Shown here: one piece after another, positions 29,765-38,306 of the stretch | How the letters are laid out: every line of letters begins with the position of its first letter | Numbering within the stretch: the stretch's first letter is position 1 | Source of the DNA: an uncultured Clostridia bacterium | GTDB taxonomy: Bacteria > Bacillota > Clostridia > Peptostreptococcales > Anaerovoracaceae | Length of the DNA: 38,342 nt | Assembly (NCBI GenBank): GCA_934277495.1 | Contig: CAKQUI010000004.1 | Coordinates: 1 to 38,342, forward strand | Direction: 5' to 3' | Notes under the pieces: model-generated | The model's database searches: none | Seen by the model: the letters and a program-made list of their open reading frames with translations, nothing else | Told to the model about the DNA's origin: nothing | Translations under genes and position numbers: made by a program

Positions 29765-30808
29765 ATGAGCAAAAAACATGCTATAATCCCGGTGTTCATC
29801 CCCCACAGGGGCTGCCCCAACGACTGTGTATTCTGCAACCAGAAAGCCATCACAGCAAGACAGGCAGATGTGACGCCGGACGATGTGAAAAATATAATAG
29901 AAACCTACCTGCCGACTCTTTCCGGCAGAGGTCTTGAGGAGATAGAGCTGGCCTTTTTCGGAGGCAGTTTCACCGGTATTCCACTGGAGGACCAGTCAGC
30001 GTTCCTCCAAGTGGCGAAAGAATACAAGGACAGGGGTCTCATCGACAAGATACATATGTCCACACGTCCGGACTATATAAACCGTGAGATACTGGACAAC
30101 CTGAAAAAATACGATGCCGACATCATCGAACTGGGCGTGCAGTCCTTCGCACCCGATGTACTGGAGGCGTCCAACCGTGGACATAAAGTCGAAGATGTGT
30201 ACGAAGCCTGCGAACTGATAAAGGAATACGGTTTTGAGCTTGGCATACAGCTCATGATCGGTCTTCCCGGCGACAGCCTTGAAAAATGTATTTTCTCAGC
30301 ACAGGAAGCAGTTCTCCTCAAACCGTCATGCGCCAGACTCTATCCTACGATAGTCCTTAACGACACTGAGCTTTATCAGATGTACAAAGACGGTCGATAT
30401 ATGCCTCTCACGACAGATGAAGCTGTCGGCATCACAAAAGAAATGTACAGGATACTGGACGACGCAGGCATCACGATACTCCGTGTGGGACTAAAAAGCA
30501 CCGACCTCATCACCGAAGGCGGTGAGATAAACGGTCACACATATCACCCGGCATTCAGACAGCTGGTGGAGGGGCAGATCGCAAGAGAATCTCTTGAGCA
30601 GCAGCTTATTGAGCTGATTCATGAGGTCCCTCGGCTGCACGATGCAGTTTTTTCAAGCAGCAGCCGTTCATTTTCCAATATGGCAGGCCACTGCGGCGTC
30701 AACAGGGAATATTTCAGAGAAAAATATCCTGATATCAGGATATCATATGTCCATGATCCGGATATAGGAGACGGACGATATCTCGTATCAGAGAAAAACA
30801 AAAGATAG
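29765..30808 (+). CDS. radical SAM protein, Elp3-like
   Basis: A 347-residue radical SAM enzyme. The 4Fe-4S motif is C-x3-C-x2-C in HRGCPNDCVFCNQ near residue 20, followed by LAFFGGSFTGIP (SAM-binding GGE-like region), MSTRPDYINREIL, IELGVQSFAPDVLEASNRGH and GIQLMIGLPGDS, typical of the Elp3/YhcC-like branch. There is no acetyltransferase domain, so it is not full Elp3; the substrate is unknown, perhaps tRNA. ATG 29765 follows AGGCGGTGA. First gene of an operon. Confidence 0.88.
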   Translation: MSKKHAIIPVFIPHRGCPNDCVFCNQKAITARQADVTPDDVKNIIETYLPTLSGRGLEEIELAFFGGSFTGIPLEDQSAFLQVAKEYKDRGLIDKIHMSTRPDYINREILDNLKKYDADIIELGVQSFAPDVLEASNRGHKVEDVYEACELIKEYGFELGIQLMIGLPGDSLEKCIFSAQEAVLLKPSCARLYPTIVLNDTELYQMYKDGRYMPLTTDEAVGITKEMYRILDDAGITILRVGLKSTDLITEGGEINGHTYHPAFRQLVEGQIARESLEQQLIELIHEVPRLHDAVFSSSSRSFSNMAGHCGVNREYFREKYPDIRISYVHDPDIGDGRYLVSEKNKR

Positions 30809-30823
30809 ATCAGGAGGATACAA

Positions 30824-31087
30824 ATGAAAGCAGTAATAACAGTAATAGGAAAAGACGATGTCGGTATACTTGCCAGTGTGAGCAATGTATGTGCGAAAGC
30901 AAACGCCAACGTAGTGGAAGTGACCCAGTCCATACTGGACAACTATTTCGCTATGATAATGCTGACGGATATAAGCAGTCTGGACTGCTCACTGGACGAT
31001 TTCAAAAAGAGCATAGCTGACGCTGTGCCTTCAATGAAAGTGCATGTGATGCACGAAGACATTTTCAATTCTATGCACAGGATATGA
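30824..31087 (+). CDS. ACT domain protein (UPF0237)
   Basis: An 87-residue single ACT domain (MKAVITVIGKDDVGILASVS, NANVVEVTQSILDNYFAMIM), the GcvR-like UPF0237 type, likely a small-molecule sensor. ATG 30824 follows GGAGG. It is almost always beside the UPF0210 gene, as here (25 bases upstream), which suggests the two form a regulated pair. Confidence 0.92.
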   Translation: MKAVITVIGKDDVGILASVSNVCAKANANVVEVTQSILDNYFAMIMLTDISSLDCSLDDFKKSIADAVPSMKVHVMHEDIFNSMHRI

Positions 31088-31112
31088 TACAGTAAAACGG
31101 AGGTGACACAGA

Positions 31113-32471
31113 TTGCTTAATATGAAAGACATCATGGAAACAGTTACCATGATACAGGACGAACATCTTGACATAAGGACCATCACGATGGGTATATCTC
31201 TTATGGACTGCTGCGACAGCGATATAGACAGATCATGCGAGAAGATATACAGCAAGATATGCAGACTTGCCGGAAATCTCGTAAAGACAGGCGAAGACAT
31301 CGAAAAGAAATACGACATACCTATCGTCAACAAAAGGATAGCGGTGACGCCGATCTCGCTGCTGGTAGCTGCATCAGGCGGAGATCCTGTGAAATACGCC
31401 CTAACGCTGGACAAAGCTGCGAAAACTGTCGGCGTCAACTTCATAGGAGGATACTCTGCACTGGTCCACAAAGGCTTTGCTGCAGGCGACAGAGAACTCA
31501 TAGAATCCATACCTCGTGCCCTTGCCAAAACGGATTTCGTATGCTCATCTGTCAACATAGGCTCCACCAAAGCCGGTATCAACATGGATGCAGTGAAACT
31601 CATGGGCTCCGTAGTCAATAAAGCATCGGAGCTTACAAAAGACAGACAGTGCATCGGAGCTGCCAAACTGGTGGTGTTCTGCAATGCACCTGAGGACAAT
31701 CCGTTCATGGCAGGTGCTTTTCACGGCATCGGCGAACCTGACTGCGTCATCAATGTAGGCGTATCAGGTCCCGGCGTAGTGCGCTCCGCTCTTTCTAAAC
31801 TTCCGAAAGATGCACCTCTCTCAGAAGTTGCCGAGCTCATCAAAAAAACGGCATTCAAGATTACCAGGATGGGCCAGCTTGTCGGCAGCGAAGCATCTCA
31901 GAGACTGGGAGTACCTTTCGGTATAATAGACCTTTCCCTGGCACCTACCCCTGCTGTGGGAGATTCTGTGGCATATATACTTGAAGAGATAGGCCTTGAA
32001 CAGTGCGGTACGCATGGCACGACAGCTGCTCTCGCCATGCTCAACGATGCCGTGAAAAAAGGCGGACTTATGGCATCTTCGAATGTAGGCGGACTTTCAG
32101 GAGCATTCATACCGGTATCAGAAGACGCAGGTATGATAAATGCTGCAAAGGACGGCACACTGTCCATCGAAAAACTTGAAGCCATGACTGCGGTATGCTC
32201 TGTAGGTCTTGACATGATCGTGATACCGGGAGATACTCCTGACGAAACGATCTCTGCCATCATCGCAGACGAGGCAGCCATCGGCATGGTGAACTCAAAG
32301 ACAACAGCTGTAAGAGTCATCCCTGCCATCGGATACAAAGAAGGGGATATGCTGGATTTCGGAGGCCTCCTTGGAAGCGGACCGATCATGAAAGTAAACA
32401 GCAAATCTTCATCAGTTATGATAAACAGAGGAGGCAGGATACCTGCTCCTATGCAGAGTCTCAAGAACTGA
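31113..32471 (+). CDS. UPF0210 (PFL-like family) protein
   Basis: A 452-residue protein of the UPF0210/DUF711 family, distantly related in fold to pyruvate formate-lyase but without known function. Conserved segments: [85 protein letters not shown], and a C-terminal [12 protein letters not shown]. The start is TTG 31113, with GGAGG nine bases upstream; its N-terminus [11 protein letters not shown] matches homologs, while the ATG at 31122 would be too far from the site. Confidence 0.95.
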   Translation: MLNMKDIMETVTMIQDEHLDIRTITMGISLMDCCDSDIDRSCEKIYSKICRLAGNLVKTGEDIEKKYDIPIVNKRIAVTPISLLVAASGGDPVKYALTLDKAAKTVGVNFIGGYSALVHKGFAAGDRELIESIPRALAKTDFVCSSVNIGSTKAGINMDAVKLMGSVVNKASELTKDRQCIGAAKLVVFCNAPEDNPFMAGAFHGIGEPDCVINVGVSGPGVVRSALSKLPKDAPLSEVAELIKKTAFKITRMGQLVGSEASQRLGVPFGIIDLSLAPTPAVGDSVAYILEEIGLEQCGTHGTTAALAMLNDAVKKGGLMASSNVGGLSGAFIPVSEDAGMINAAKDGTLSIEKLEAMTAVCSVGLDMIVIPGDTPDETISAIIADEAAIGMVNSKTTAVRVIPAIGYKEGDMLDFGGLLGSGPIMKVNSKSSSVMINRGGRIPAPMQSLKN

Positions 32472-32492
32472 TATATCATGTCAATGCAAAGA

Positions 32493-32525
32493 GGACACAG
32501 CCCATTTGAGCTGTGTCCCCTTTTT
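32493..32525 (+). terminator. terminator of the radical SAM/ACT/UPF0210 operon
   Basis: GGACACAGC (32493-32501), 8-base loop, GCTGTGTCC (32510-32518), then CC and five T. Perfect 9-bp stem. Confidence 0.92.
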
Positions 32526-32634
32526 ATTTATTATATCGCAAATGTGTCTGCCGGATATACTCAAAACATTGAAGAAGTCTTCCCGCAATGATCGTCCGGC
32601 TGAAACGGTTTGAAAGAATGAAGCTGTGCATATG

Positions 32635-32904
32635 CTATCTGGAGCATCCGCAGCCACCTTCTCTGTCACGTTCTCTGCCACATCCACAATCTCTGTCTCC
32701 ATCTCTGTCACGACGCTGCGGTCTGCAGCATCTGTCAGATGTCCATGCAGTCCCCGACGAACTCCTGGAAGTACCAGGACCGCCGCATCCACATCCTCTG
32801 TCACAGGAAGGTACAGCTGACGCTGCAGGGCTTCCGCAGCCGCATCCCGGTGCAGGTGGCATGCGTCTGTCCGGACATCCACATCCTCTGTTACGATCTG
32901 CCAT
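32635..32904 (-). CDS. small Cys/Gly-rich protein
   Basis: An 89-residue protein with 12-14 cysteines, mostly in CGC units: RNRGCGCPD, APGCGCGSP, CDRGCGCGG, DRCCRP, DRDCGCGRERDR and EGGCGCSR. Arg/Asp-rich stretches alternate with the CGC pairs. ATG 32904 follows AAAGGGG. No family recognised. It lies in the same direction as pdaA and a 51-residue membrane peptide; Cys-rich coat or metal-binding proteins are common in spore formers, but this is inference. A competing Val/Asp-rich frame (TTG at 32909) covers the same DNA and looks like its shadow. Confidence 0.55.
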   Translation of the reverse strand: MADRNRGCGCPDRRMPPAPGCGCGSPAASAVPSCDRGCGCGGPGTSRSSSGTAWTSDRCCRPQRRDRDGDRDCGCGRERDREGGCGCSR

Positions 32905-32982
32905 ATCAAAAATCCCCTTTCTTCAGTATATTAAATACTATGAAAGGAGACTTGTTTATGTTACAGTATCTGTTTGTCTGTA

Positions 32983-33138
32983 TCAGTTTTTGCTGTTGCT
33001 GTCAGTATCATCGGCGTCGTCGGCCTCTTTCGCCTTTTTGGCAAGCCTCACGTATCTGTCTGCCTGCCATTTGCTCACTTTTATTATGGCAACAGCGGCC
33101 AACAGCACTATGATACCCAGTATTATCAAAAGCGGCAT
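32983..33138 (-). CDS. 51-residue single-pass membrane peptide
   Basis: MPLLIILGIIVLLAAVAIIK, then VSKWQADRYV and a charged Lys/Asp tail. ATG 33138 has GGAAGGAGAATATC before it, a strong site. The N-terminal helix anchors it with the tail outside or inside unresolved. A 9-base inverted repeat TCCTGAGAT/ATCTCAGGA (33150-33158, 33198-33206) brackets its leader. Downstream of pdaA, so possibly sporulation-linked. Confidence 0.6.
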   Translation of the reverse strand: MPLLIILGIIVLLAAVAIIKVSKWQADRYVRLAKKAKEADDADDTDSNSKN

Positions 33139-33236
33139 GATATTCTCCTTCCTGAGATCCCGTTCGTTCTCTGCTTTGTATATATATTTTACAACAAATC
33201 TCAGGAAAATAAAATATCTTTGAGAATGTTCTATAC

Positions 33237-34043
33237 CTACAGCTCTTCAAGAGTCCTGAAACTGTATCCCATCTGCTCCCACTTTGTCAGCAGATCGTCA
33301 AGTATCTCGCTGTTTGTCTTCGATGTGCTGTGGAGGAGCACGATGGCACCGGGATGTGTGCGTGGTATCAGTTTTGACATCGCCTCTTCCTTCGTCGGCT
33401 GATCCGATTCGTACCAGTCCACATATGCCAGACTCCAGAATATCGTGGTGTATCCCATTTCATCAGCCAACTTCAGATTCGCTTCGCTGTACTTGCCCTG
33501 AGGCGGTCTGTAGAACTTTTTCATTTTCTTTCCTGTGGCTTCCACATATTTCTGTTCAAGCTTCGTCAGCTCTTCCGAAAAAGAATCTTTCGTGGATATT
33601 TCCGACATGTCCGGATGCGTGAAGGTATGATTTCCTACGATATGTCCTTCTTTCACCATCCTCTGCACAAGCTCAGGGCTTGTAGATATGTAATTCCCGA
33701 CAAGGAAAAACGCAGCCTTCACATGATGCTTTTTCAGGACATCCAGTATCTTCGCTGTATATCCGTTCTCATACCCGGCGTCGAAAGTCAGATATATACA
33801 CTTGCTGCTGGTATCACCTATATAATAGGCATTGTATTTTTTCAGATAGCCTGATGTGGCGTTGCCTGTCGGCGAAGTCCCCTCCTGGCTGAAGGAAAGA
33901 CCCCAGTTCCCGTCCGCCGATGTATCTATGCTTTTTTCTCTTATGTATCCTTTCCCTGCGATCAGGGTAAAAGCCAGAACGCCTGCCACAGCCAGCGTTC
34001 CTGTTATCTTCAGCAGTTTTTTTCTTTTAACAAGGATTATCAT
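33237..34043 (-). CDS. pdaA: PdaA-like delta-lactam-biosynthetic polysaccharide deacetylase
   Basis: A 268-residue exported NodB-type enzyme that deacetylates muramic acid when spore-cortex muramic-δ-lactam is made. N-terminal signal/anchor helix (residues 12-30), then the PdaA-specific NWGLSFSQEG, LKKYNAYYIGDTSSKCIYL, TFDAGYENGYT (catalytic Asp and metal Asp), IVGNHTFTHPDM (H-x3-H), FYRPPQGKYSE, FWSLAYVDWYE and IVLLHSTSKTN. All catalytic motifs are intact. ATG 34043 follows AGGTGG, which lies in a hairpin stem (34048-34082). Mutants of the B. subtilis homolog do not complete germination, so this supports a spore former. Confidence 0.93.
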   Translation of the reverse strand: MIILVKRKKLLKITGTLAVAGVLAFTLIAGKGYIREKSIDTSADGNWGLSFSQEGTSPTGNATSGYLKKYNAYYIGDTSSKCIYLTFDAGYENGYTAKILDVLKKHHVKAAFFLVGNYISTSPELVQRMVKEGHIVGNHTFTHPDMSEISTKDSFSEELTKLEQKYVEATGKKMKKFYRPPQGKYSEANLKLADEMGYTTIFWSLAYVDWYESDQPTKEEAMSKLIPRTHPGAIVLLHSTSKTNSEILDDLLTKWEQMGYSFRTLEEL

Positions 34044-34047
34044 AAAC

Positions 34048-34082
34048 TCACCACCTGGAATATTTATATTTCCGGGTGGTGA
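34048..34082 (-). promoter_or_regulatory. hairpin sequestering the pdaA ribosome binding site
   Basis: Minus strand TCACCACC-C-GGAA, 9-base loop, TTCC-A-GGTGGTGA: an 8-bp stem, one mismatch, a 4-bp stem. The pdaA Shine-Dalgarno AGGTGG is in the 3' arm and the ATG is five bases after it. There is no T-run, so it is not a simple terminator. Confidence 0.65.
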
Positions 34083-34094
34083 TATGTATTACTG

Positions 34095-34856
34095 TTATTC
34101 TGTTTTATGCCTGTCCTTTCTCATAAGACGGTTTTCTTCAGCAGCTTCGTGGTTCCGTATATACTGCAGCGCCTTGAGAGGCGAGTAAAGCTCCACAGGC
34201 TGTATGTGGGAATGTCTCACCAGCCTGCCCTGCCTGTCCTTCACCGGTATGGAGTTCTTATGATAAAGTGTCACCGGCCTGTCATTGTATGCAAAATACC
34301 ATTCACCGGCATACGTAGTCACATATATCAGCCCGCTTTTGAATTCTGATTTCATGCCGTACTTCCTGCATGTCTTCTCAAGCTTCTCCTCGATGGTGCC
34401 CCGCTTTGCTTCTCTTGCAGCAGACTTTTCGGCTTCTGCACGGTATTCTTTTTTCAGTTCGTCCTTTATGGCACTGAACTCGCTTCTGCCTTCCTCCGAC
34501 TCTGCAAGACCTGTCATGGCCTCCAGAGAATAGTACCCCAGTGCTCCGATATGTATTCCGAACCTGCGGCGCATGGCGTTGAAAAGCCTGTAGTCACGTT
34601 CGCTGTAGAATATGAGGTTCGGACTGTCTCCGATGCTGTACAGCACATCTTCAAGCACAGGTATCCACTTTTCCAGAACGATCCTGTCTATGTCTCCTGA
34701 AAAGACTTCGTAATCCTCCGGCTGCTGGAAAACATACTCTTCCCGTCCTTTGAACACGAAGTCGTCGTCGAGGGTGGTCACTGTGAGTCTGCGGGGCAGA
34801 CTGTGCTGTGATTCGTCTATCCTGCGGACTCCCTCAAATCCTATGATATGATTCAT
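34095..34856 (-). CDS. protein of unknown function
   Basis: A 253-residue soluble protein I do not recognise. The N-terminal half is predicted alpha/beta (RRLTVTTLDDDFVFKGREEY, DRIVLEKWIPVLEDVLYSIG, NLIFYSERDYRLFNAMRRRF), followed by a charged helical stretch (EYRAEAEKSAAREAKRGTIE) and a C-terminal part with VTTYAGEWYFAYNDRPVTLY. It starts five bases after the Crp/Fnr gene stop, so the two are cotranscribed. No signal peptide. Confidence 0.7.
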   Translation of the reverse strand: MNHIIGFEGVRRIDESQHSLPRRLTVTTLDDDFVFKGREEYVFQQPEDYEVFSGDIDRIVLEKWIPVLEDVLYSIGDSPNLIFYSERDYRLFNAMRRRFGIHIGALGYYSLEAMTGLAESEEGRSEFSAIKDELKKEYRAEAEKSAAREAKRGTIEEKLEKTCRKYGMKSEFKSGLIYVTTYAGEWYFAYNDRPVTLYHKNSIPVKDRQGRLVRHSHIQPVELYSPLKALQYIRNHEAAEENRLMRKDRHKTE

Positions 34857-34860
34857 TGCT

Positions 34861-35538
34861 TCACTCAGATCCCTTCTCGTTGTATACTATAAATTCGTTT
34901 TTAGTGAAATCTATCAGGCCCTCCCGTCTCATCTTGTTGAGCTCGTTGGAAAGAGCGCTCCTGTTGACGCACAGAAACTGTGCCAGCTGTTCCCGTCCCA
35001 TATTGACATGTACCGTCTCTGTACCTGACTTTTTCTTAAGTATGTCAAGATACATCACTATCCTGTCACGCAGACCACGCTCTGCAAGTATCTCTATCTT
35101 GTGCATCTTCCTTATGCTCTCGTCTGCAAGCCGCTGCATTATGAATGACATTATCTGAGCGCTGGATCTTGATTTCATTATAGCCGACAGTGAAATGAAC
35201 ACTATAGATGAGTCCTCATTGCATACATAGTCCATCACTGACGTCCTGAGCTTTGATACAGCTTCCTCCAGCGCAAATATGTGTCCCTGGTCATAGAACT
35301 GTATTATATGCAGTTCTCCTGTGCTGTAGGCTTTCTCACCTCTTATGCTGCCGCTTTCTATTATACATATTTTGTCTACCTGATCGTCTTCACAGAACAC
35401 GACATCGCCTTTCATCATGTTGACTCCTGTGACACGCAGTTCTTCAAAGGTCTCGATATAATCCGCTTTGCTGACTTCATTGAACAATCCGCTTTCGATC
35501 ACGCTTTCCAGATATTTCATACTCATTTTTTCACACAT
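34861..35538 (-). CDS. Crp/Fnr-family transcriptional regulator
   Basis: A 225-residue regulator. Residues 30-140 are a cyclic-nucleotide-binding-like beta roll (MMKGDVVFCEDDQVDKICII, ESGSIRGEKAYSTGELHIIQ, FYDQGHIFALE). Residues 165-222 are a winged helix (MGREQLAQFLCVNRSALSNE, LNKMRREGLIDF). No FNR-type cysteine cluster and no cAMP-contact consensus, so the signal is unknown. The ATG at 35538 has no clear Shine-Dalgarno; ATGs at 35526 and 35520 are alternatives. Confidence 0.88.
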   Translation of the reverse strand: MCEKMSMKYLESVIESGLFNEVSKADYIETFEELRVTGVNMMKGDVVFCEDDQVDKICIIESGSIRGEKAYSTGELHIIQFYDQGHIFALEEAVSKLRTSVMDYVCNEDSSIVFISLSAIMKSRSSAQIMSFIMQRLADESIRKMHKIEILAERGLRDRIVMYLDILKKKSGTETVHVNMGREQLAQFLCVNRSALSNELNKMRREGLIDFTKNEFIVYNEKGSE

Positions 35539-35545
35539 ACAGCTG

Positions 35546-36745
35546 TTATTTCAAATTGCAGCTGTCTATCACTTCTCCTTCTTTGTTGTATGACTCAATC
35601 TTTATCTCATCCCCTGTCACGTCTGCCCTGACATAATTCGAATCTTCTTCATACAGTTTCTGTACATAATCAGGAAGTTTTGTATCATCCTTTATGTAGT
35701 AACTGCGTTTTTCCCCTGAATTCGACATTATGTATGTGATGCCGTTCATGTCCTTCGTACGCATATATGCGTGCTGATGCCCGCACAGGACGGCGTCCAC
35801 TCCTGTTTCCTCAAAGGTCTTCTCCCAGTTTGATCTGAGTTTTCCGTAAAGTTCATTGTCATCCACTGCCGGATACATCGGATGGTGCATGTATACGATC
35901 TTCCATTTTGCATTGCTGTTTCCAAGATCCTTTTTAAGCCATTCATTTACCTTTTTCAGTTTATTTTTATAGTCTTTTTCGCTCTGCCTCTCAGGCATCA
36001 GAAAACAGCTGTTGAGCGATACGAAATGACAGTCGCCGTAGTCGAAGGAATAGAATTCTTCGCTGACCGGTCCGTTCTGAGGCAGCGACATCATCTTAAG
36101 ATATGTGTCCGGTATCTTTGACGTCTCGTGGTTGCCTGGCGTTGTCATCAGCGGCAGCCTTGAAAACAGGTATTCGCCATTCAAGAAAAAACACTTCCAG
36201 TCCTCCGGATCCGGTCCCTTTTCCACCATGTCTCCTGCCATTATCAAAAAAGCTGCATCCTTGTTGTCATCATAGGCTTTCTTCATGAAACTGCCCCAGG
36301 TTTCATAATCCCTGTCTCTGAGCTGTATGCTGTAATACACATCCTGTGACTCCTCCCTCAGTATCGGGAAAAAGTGGAACGCCAGTATCACCATATAAGC
36401 CAGTTCATAGGGCAGCCTGCACTGCACCATCGCCAGAAGATAATCCCTTGGCGGCCCTGTAAGCAGTATCAGTGCCGACATTATTATGATCAGCAGCCTC
36501 AGAGAAAGCATCGCTCCAAGCTCCATCTGTCCGAACACAGTCTGCAGCAGGAAAAGGAACGCTACTATGCCGATGGCTCCTGTCAGCTGCTTCCAGATAC
36601 GCTTTATCCCTACATTCCCTGCCAGCATCACTGCTGCTGTGAATATGAAAAGCCCCAGCAGATATGGTATGCGGTCAGTGAACATGGCTGCTGCCGATAT
36701 GGCTATTATCATAACTATCCTTGTCCTCGGATCGAGTCTATCCAT
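35546..36745 (-). CDS. in-frame chimera of EcfT (N-terminal) and a metallophosphatase (C-terminal)
   Basis: A 399-residue frame. Residues 1-140 are the first membrane segments of an EcfT/CbiQ transporter subunit (LDPRTRIVMIIAISAAAM, RLPYELAYMVILAFHFFPIL, REESQDVYYSIQLR). EcfT normally continues with the cytoplasmic coupling helices, which are missing. From about residue 145 (DYETWGSFMKKAYDDNKDAA) it is a calcineurin-type phosphatase with LIMAGDMVEKG, TPGNHET, VYMHHPMYP and LCGHQHAYMRT, but without the first metal motif and signal peptide. ATG 36745 overlaps the ATPase stop and follows GGTGG. The likely cause is a deletion joining two neighbouring genes near 36,320; neither half should work normally. 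Confidence 0.8.
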   Translation of the reverse strand: MDRLDPRTRIVMIIAISAAAMFTDRIPYLLGLFIFTAAVMLAGNVGIKRIWKQLTGAIGIVAFLFLLQTVFGQMELGAMLSLRLLIIIMSALILLTGPPRDYLLAMVQCRLPYELAYMVILAFHFFPILREESQDVYYSIQLRDRDYETWGSFMKKAYDDNKDAAFLIMAGDMVEKGPDPEDWKCFFLNGEYLFSRLPLMTTPGNHETSKIPDTYLKMMSLPQNGPVSEEFYSFDYGDCHFVSLNSCFLMPERQSEKDYKNKLKKVNEWLKKDLGNSNAKWKIVYMHHPMYPAVDDNELYGKLRSNWEKTFEETGVDAVLCGHQHAYMRTKDMNGITYIMSNSGEKRSYYIKDDTKLPDYVQKLYEEDSNYVRADVTGDEIKIESYNKEGEVIDSCNLK

Positions 36746-37385
36746 CGCTTGCCACCATTTCGACATTTCCATCGCAGTACTGCGCTATGAACTCATCATC
36801 GTGGCTTATGACCATAACGCCGCATTCAAGGTTCCTCAGCAGCTGCCCCAGCGTACTGCGCCGCTTCCTGTCAAGGCTGGCTGTCGGTTCATCGAGTATC
36901 AGATATTCAGGCCTCATAGCAAGTATGGCAGCCAGGACCAGTCGCTGCTTTTCACCATGGCTCATCCTGAAAGGGAAATCGTCCTTCCTGTCTGACAGGC
37001 CGAATATATCGAGGTATATATCCACTCTTGACTCTATCTCCGACTCAGGAAGCCCCAGATTCTCGAGGCCGTATCGCATCTCCTCCTCCACAGTGGTGGA
37101 AAATATCTGCCTTGCAGGGTTCTGCATGACATATCCTATGAGTCTGCCACGCTCAGCCAGCGTCATAGGGCCAAGATCTCTGCTGCCGAGATATATACTG
37201 CCGCTGTCAGGCGTCAGTATCCCCATTATTATCCTGGAAAGCGTTGTCTTGCCGACTCCATTCCTGCCTGTCAGTGCAGTTATCCTGCCATCCGGGAACA
37301 CAGCACTGAAATCCTTTATCAGCGGAGCTGCTTCTTTGTTTTTTTTATCGTATGTAAATGTCAGATCTTTTATCTCCAGACTCAT
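36738..37385 (-). CDS. ECF transporter ATPase, second subunit
   Basis: A 215-residue ABC ATPase of the EcfA/CbiO group: ALTGRNGVGKTTLSRIIMGI (Walker A), VMQNPARQIF (Q-loop), FRMSHGEKQRLVLAAILAM (signature), YLILDEPTASLDRK (Walker B), VISHDDEF (H-loop). ATG 37385 overlaps the first ATPase stop as ATGA. The two ATPases form a heterodimer under EcfT to energise a substrate-binding S protein; no S gene is in the window. Confidence 0.93.
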   Translation of the reverse strand: MSLEIKDLTFTYDKKNKEAAPLIKDFSAVFPDGRITALTGRNGVGKTTLSRIIMGILTPDSGSIYLGSRDLGPMTLAERGRLIGYVMQNPARQIFSTTVEEEMRYGLENLGLPESEIESRVDIYLDIFGLSDRKDDFPFRMSHGEKQRLVLAAILAMRPEYLILDEPTASLDRKRRSTLGQLLRNLECGVMVISHDDEFIAQYCDGNVEMVASDG

Positions 37386-38080
37386 ATCATGTCCTTCAGT
37401 TCCTGCGGTGTACCCTGTGCTTTTATCCTGCCGTCCTCCAGCAGTATCCATCTGTCCGCCCCTTCTATAAGGCGGTGATCGTGTTCTACTATCAGTATCG
37501 TCTTGCCGGCTCTGTGCAGTCTGTCTATCACATCCAGAGTGCCCTGGCGGTGCTCTTTGTCAAGATGACTGAAGAGCTCGTCCAGTATCAGTATATCCGG
37601 CTGCAGTGTCAGCACAGAACCTATCGTCACCAGCTGCTTCTGTCCTCCTGAAAGTCTGCCAGGATCTTTGTATCTTATATCGTCTATACCCAGAATGTCC
37701 AGCACACTGTCTACTCTGCGCCGTATCTCTTCCGGAGGCACGCACATGTTCTCCGGTCCGAATGCCAGCTCATCCTCCACCATGGAAGTCACGATCTGGC
37801 GGTCCGGATCCTGCATGACGAAACCGACAGTCTCCGCCATATCCTTAAGCTGCGCTTCCCTGAGATCCACGCCGCCTACGACAGCCTGACCTGAGATCTC
37901 GCCGCCTACCGCTCCAGGTATGATACTGCACAGTATATGACACAACGTGCTCTTGCCGCATCCTGACTCTCCTATTATACCGACCGTCTCTCCCCGGCGT
38001 ATGCTGAAACTTATGTTGTCGATTATCCGGTCAACACCGTTGTATGAAAACTTCAGTTTTTTTACTTCTATAATATTCAT
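37382..38080 (-). CDS. ECF transporter ATPase, first subunit
   Basis: A 232-residue ABC ATPase: GIIGESGCGKSTLCHILC (Walker A), VMQDPDRQIVT (Q-loop), GRLSGGQKQLVTIGSVL (signature), ILILDELFSHLD (Walker B), IVEHDHRL (H-loop). The DPDRQ Q-loop is typical of the EcfA family. ATG 38080 has no good Shine-Dalgarno in the AT-rich leader, which may be very short. First gene of the module here; an S component may lie beyond the window edge. Confidence 0.93.
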   Translation of the reverse strand: MNIIEVKKLKFSYNGVDRIIDNISFSIRRGETVGIIGESGCGKSTLCHILCSIIPGAVGGEISGQAVVGGVDLREAQLKDMAETVGFVMQDPDRQIVTSMVEDELAFGPENMCVPPEEIRRRVDSVLDILGIDDIRYKDPGRLSGGQKQLVTIGSVLTLQPDILILDELFSHLDKEHRQGTLDVIDRLHRAGKTILIVEHDHRLIEGADRWILLEDGRIKAQGTPQELKDMI

Positions 38081-38111
38081 TTTTATATTTTATCATAAAA
38101 AAATATATTTT

Positions 38112-38129
38112 ATGTTGTTTCAACAACAT
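38112..38129. promoter_or_regulatory. palindrome upstream of the ECF module
   Basis: ATGTTGTT-TC-AACAACAT, a perfect 8-base dyad 32 bases before the first ATPase start. Candidate operator for the transporter genes. The rest of 38081-38342 holds no convincing gene. Confidence 0.45.
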
Positions 38130-38142
38130 TTTTTAAAAAATA

Positions 38143-38175
38143 TGCAAAACGAGATCTTTGATTTCTTTATCTCGA
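38143..38175. repeat. third relative of the structured repeat
   Basis: TGCAAAACGAGATCTTTGAT followed by TTCTTT differs from the second hairpin of 20857-21076 (TGCAAGACGAAATCTTCGAT, then TTCTTT) at three positions over 26 bases, and has its own stem CGAGAT/ATCTCG. On the minus strand it is followed by TTTT. The third family member in the window. Confidence 0.55.
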
Positions 38176-38282
38176 CTATCTTTTTACACATACTGATGAA
38201 CTGTATAAATACAGATAATGTAATCTCTTTTTTACCCCGAAAACATTGGGGAATGATCTCTTCTGCATAAATGCAAAGCAGA

Positions 38283-38306
38283 GGAAATATCGTATCCGAT
38301 ATTTCC
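38283..38306. other. long perfect hairpin
   Basis: GGAAATATCG-TATC-CGATATTTCC, 10-bp stem with a 4-base loop, extendable by CAG/CTG across one mismatch. No clear T-run on either side. May be a terminator of a gene beyond the window or a leader structure. Confidence 0.5.

Noticed and set aside
32481..32909. 142-residue open frame, Val/Asp-rich, overlapping the Cys-rich gene
   Set aside because: It starts with TTG within a few bases of the better-placed ATG of the Cys/Gly-rich frame, runs through the operon terminator hairpin, and looks like a frame shadow.
32953..33113. plus-strand frame after GAAAGGAGA starting MLQYLFVCISF
   Set aside because: It has a good-looking start site but is opposite the 51-residue membrane peptide, and its Cys and Arg runs read as the complement of that gene.
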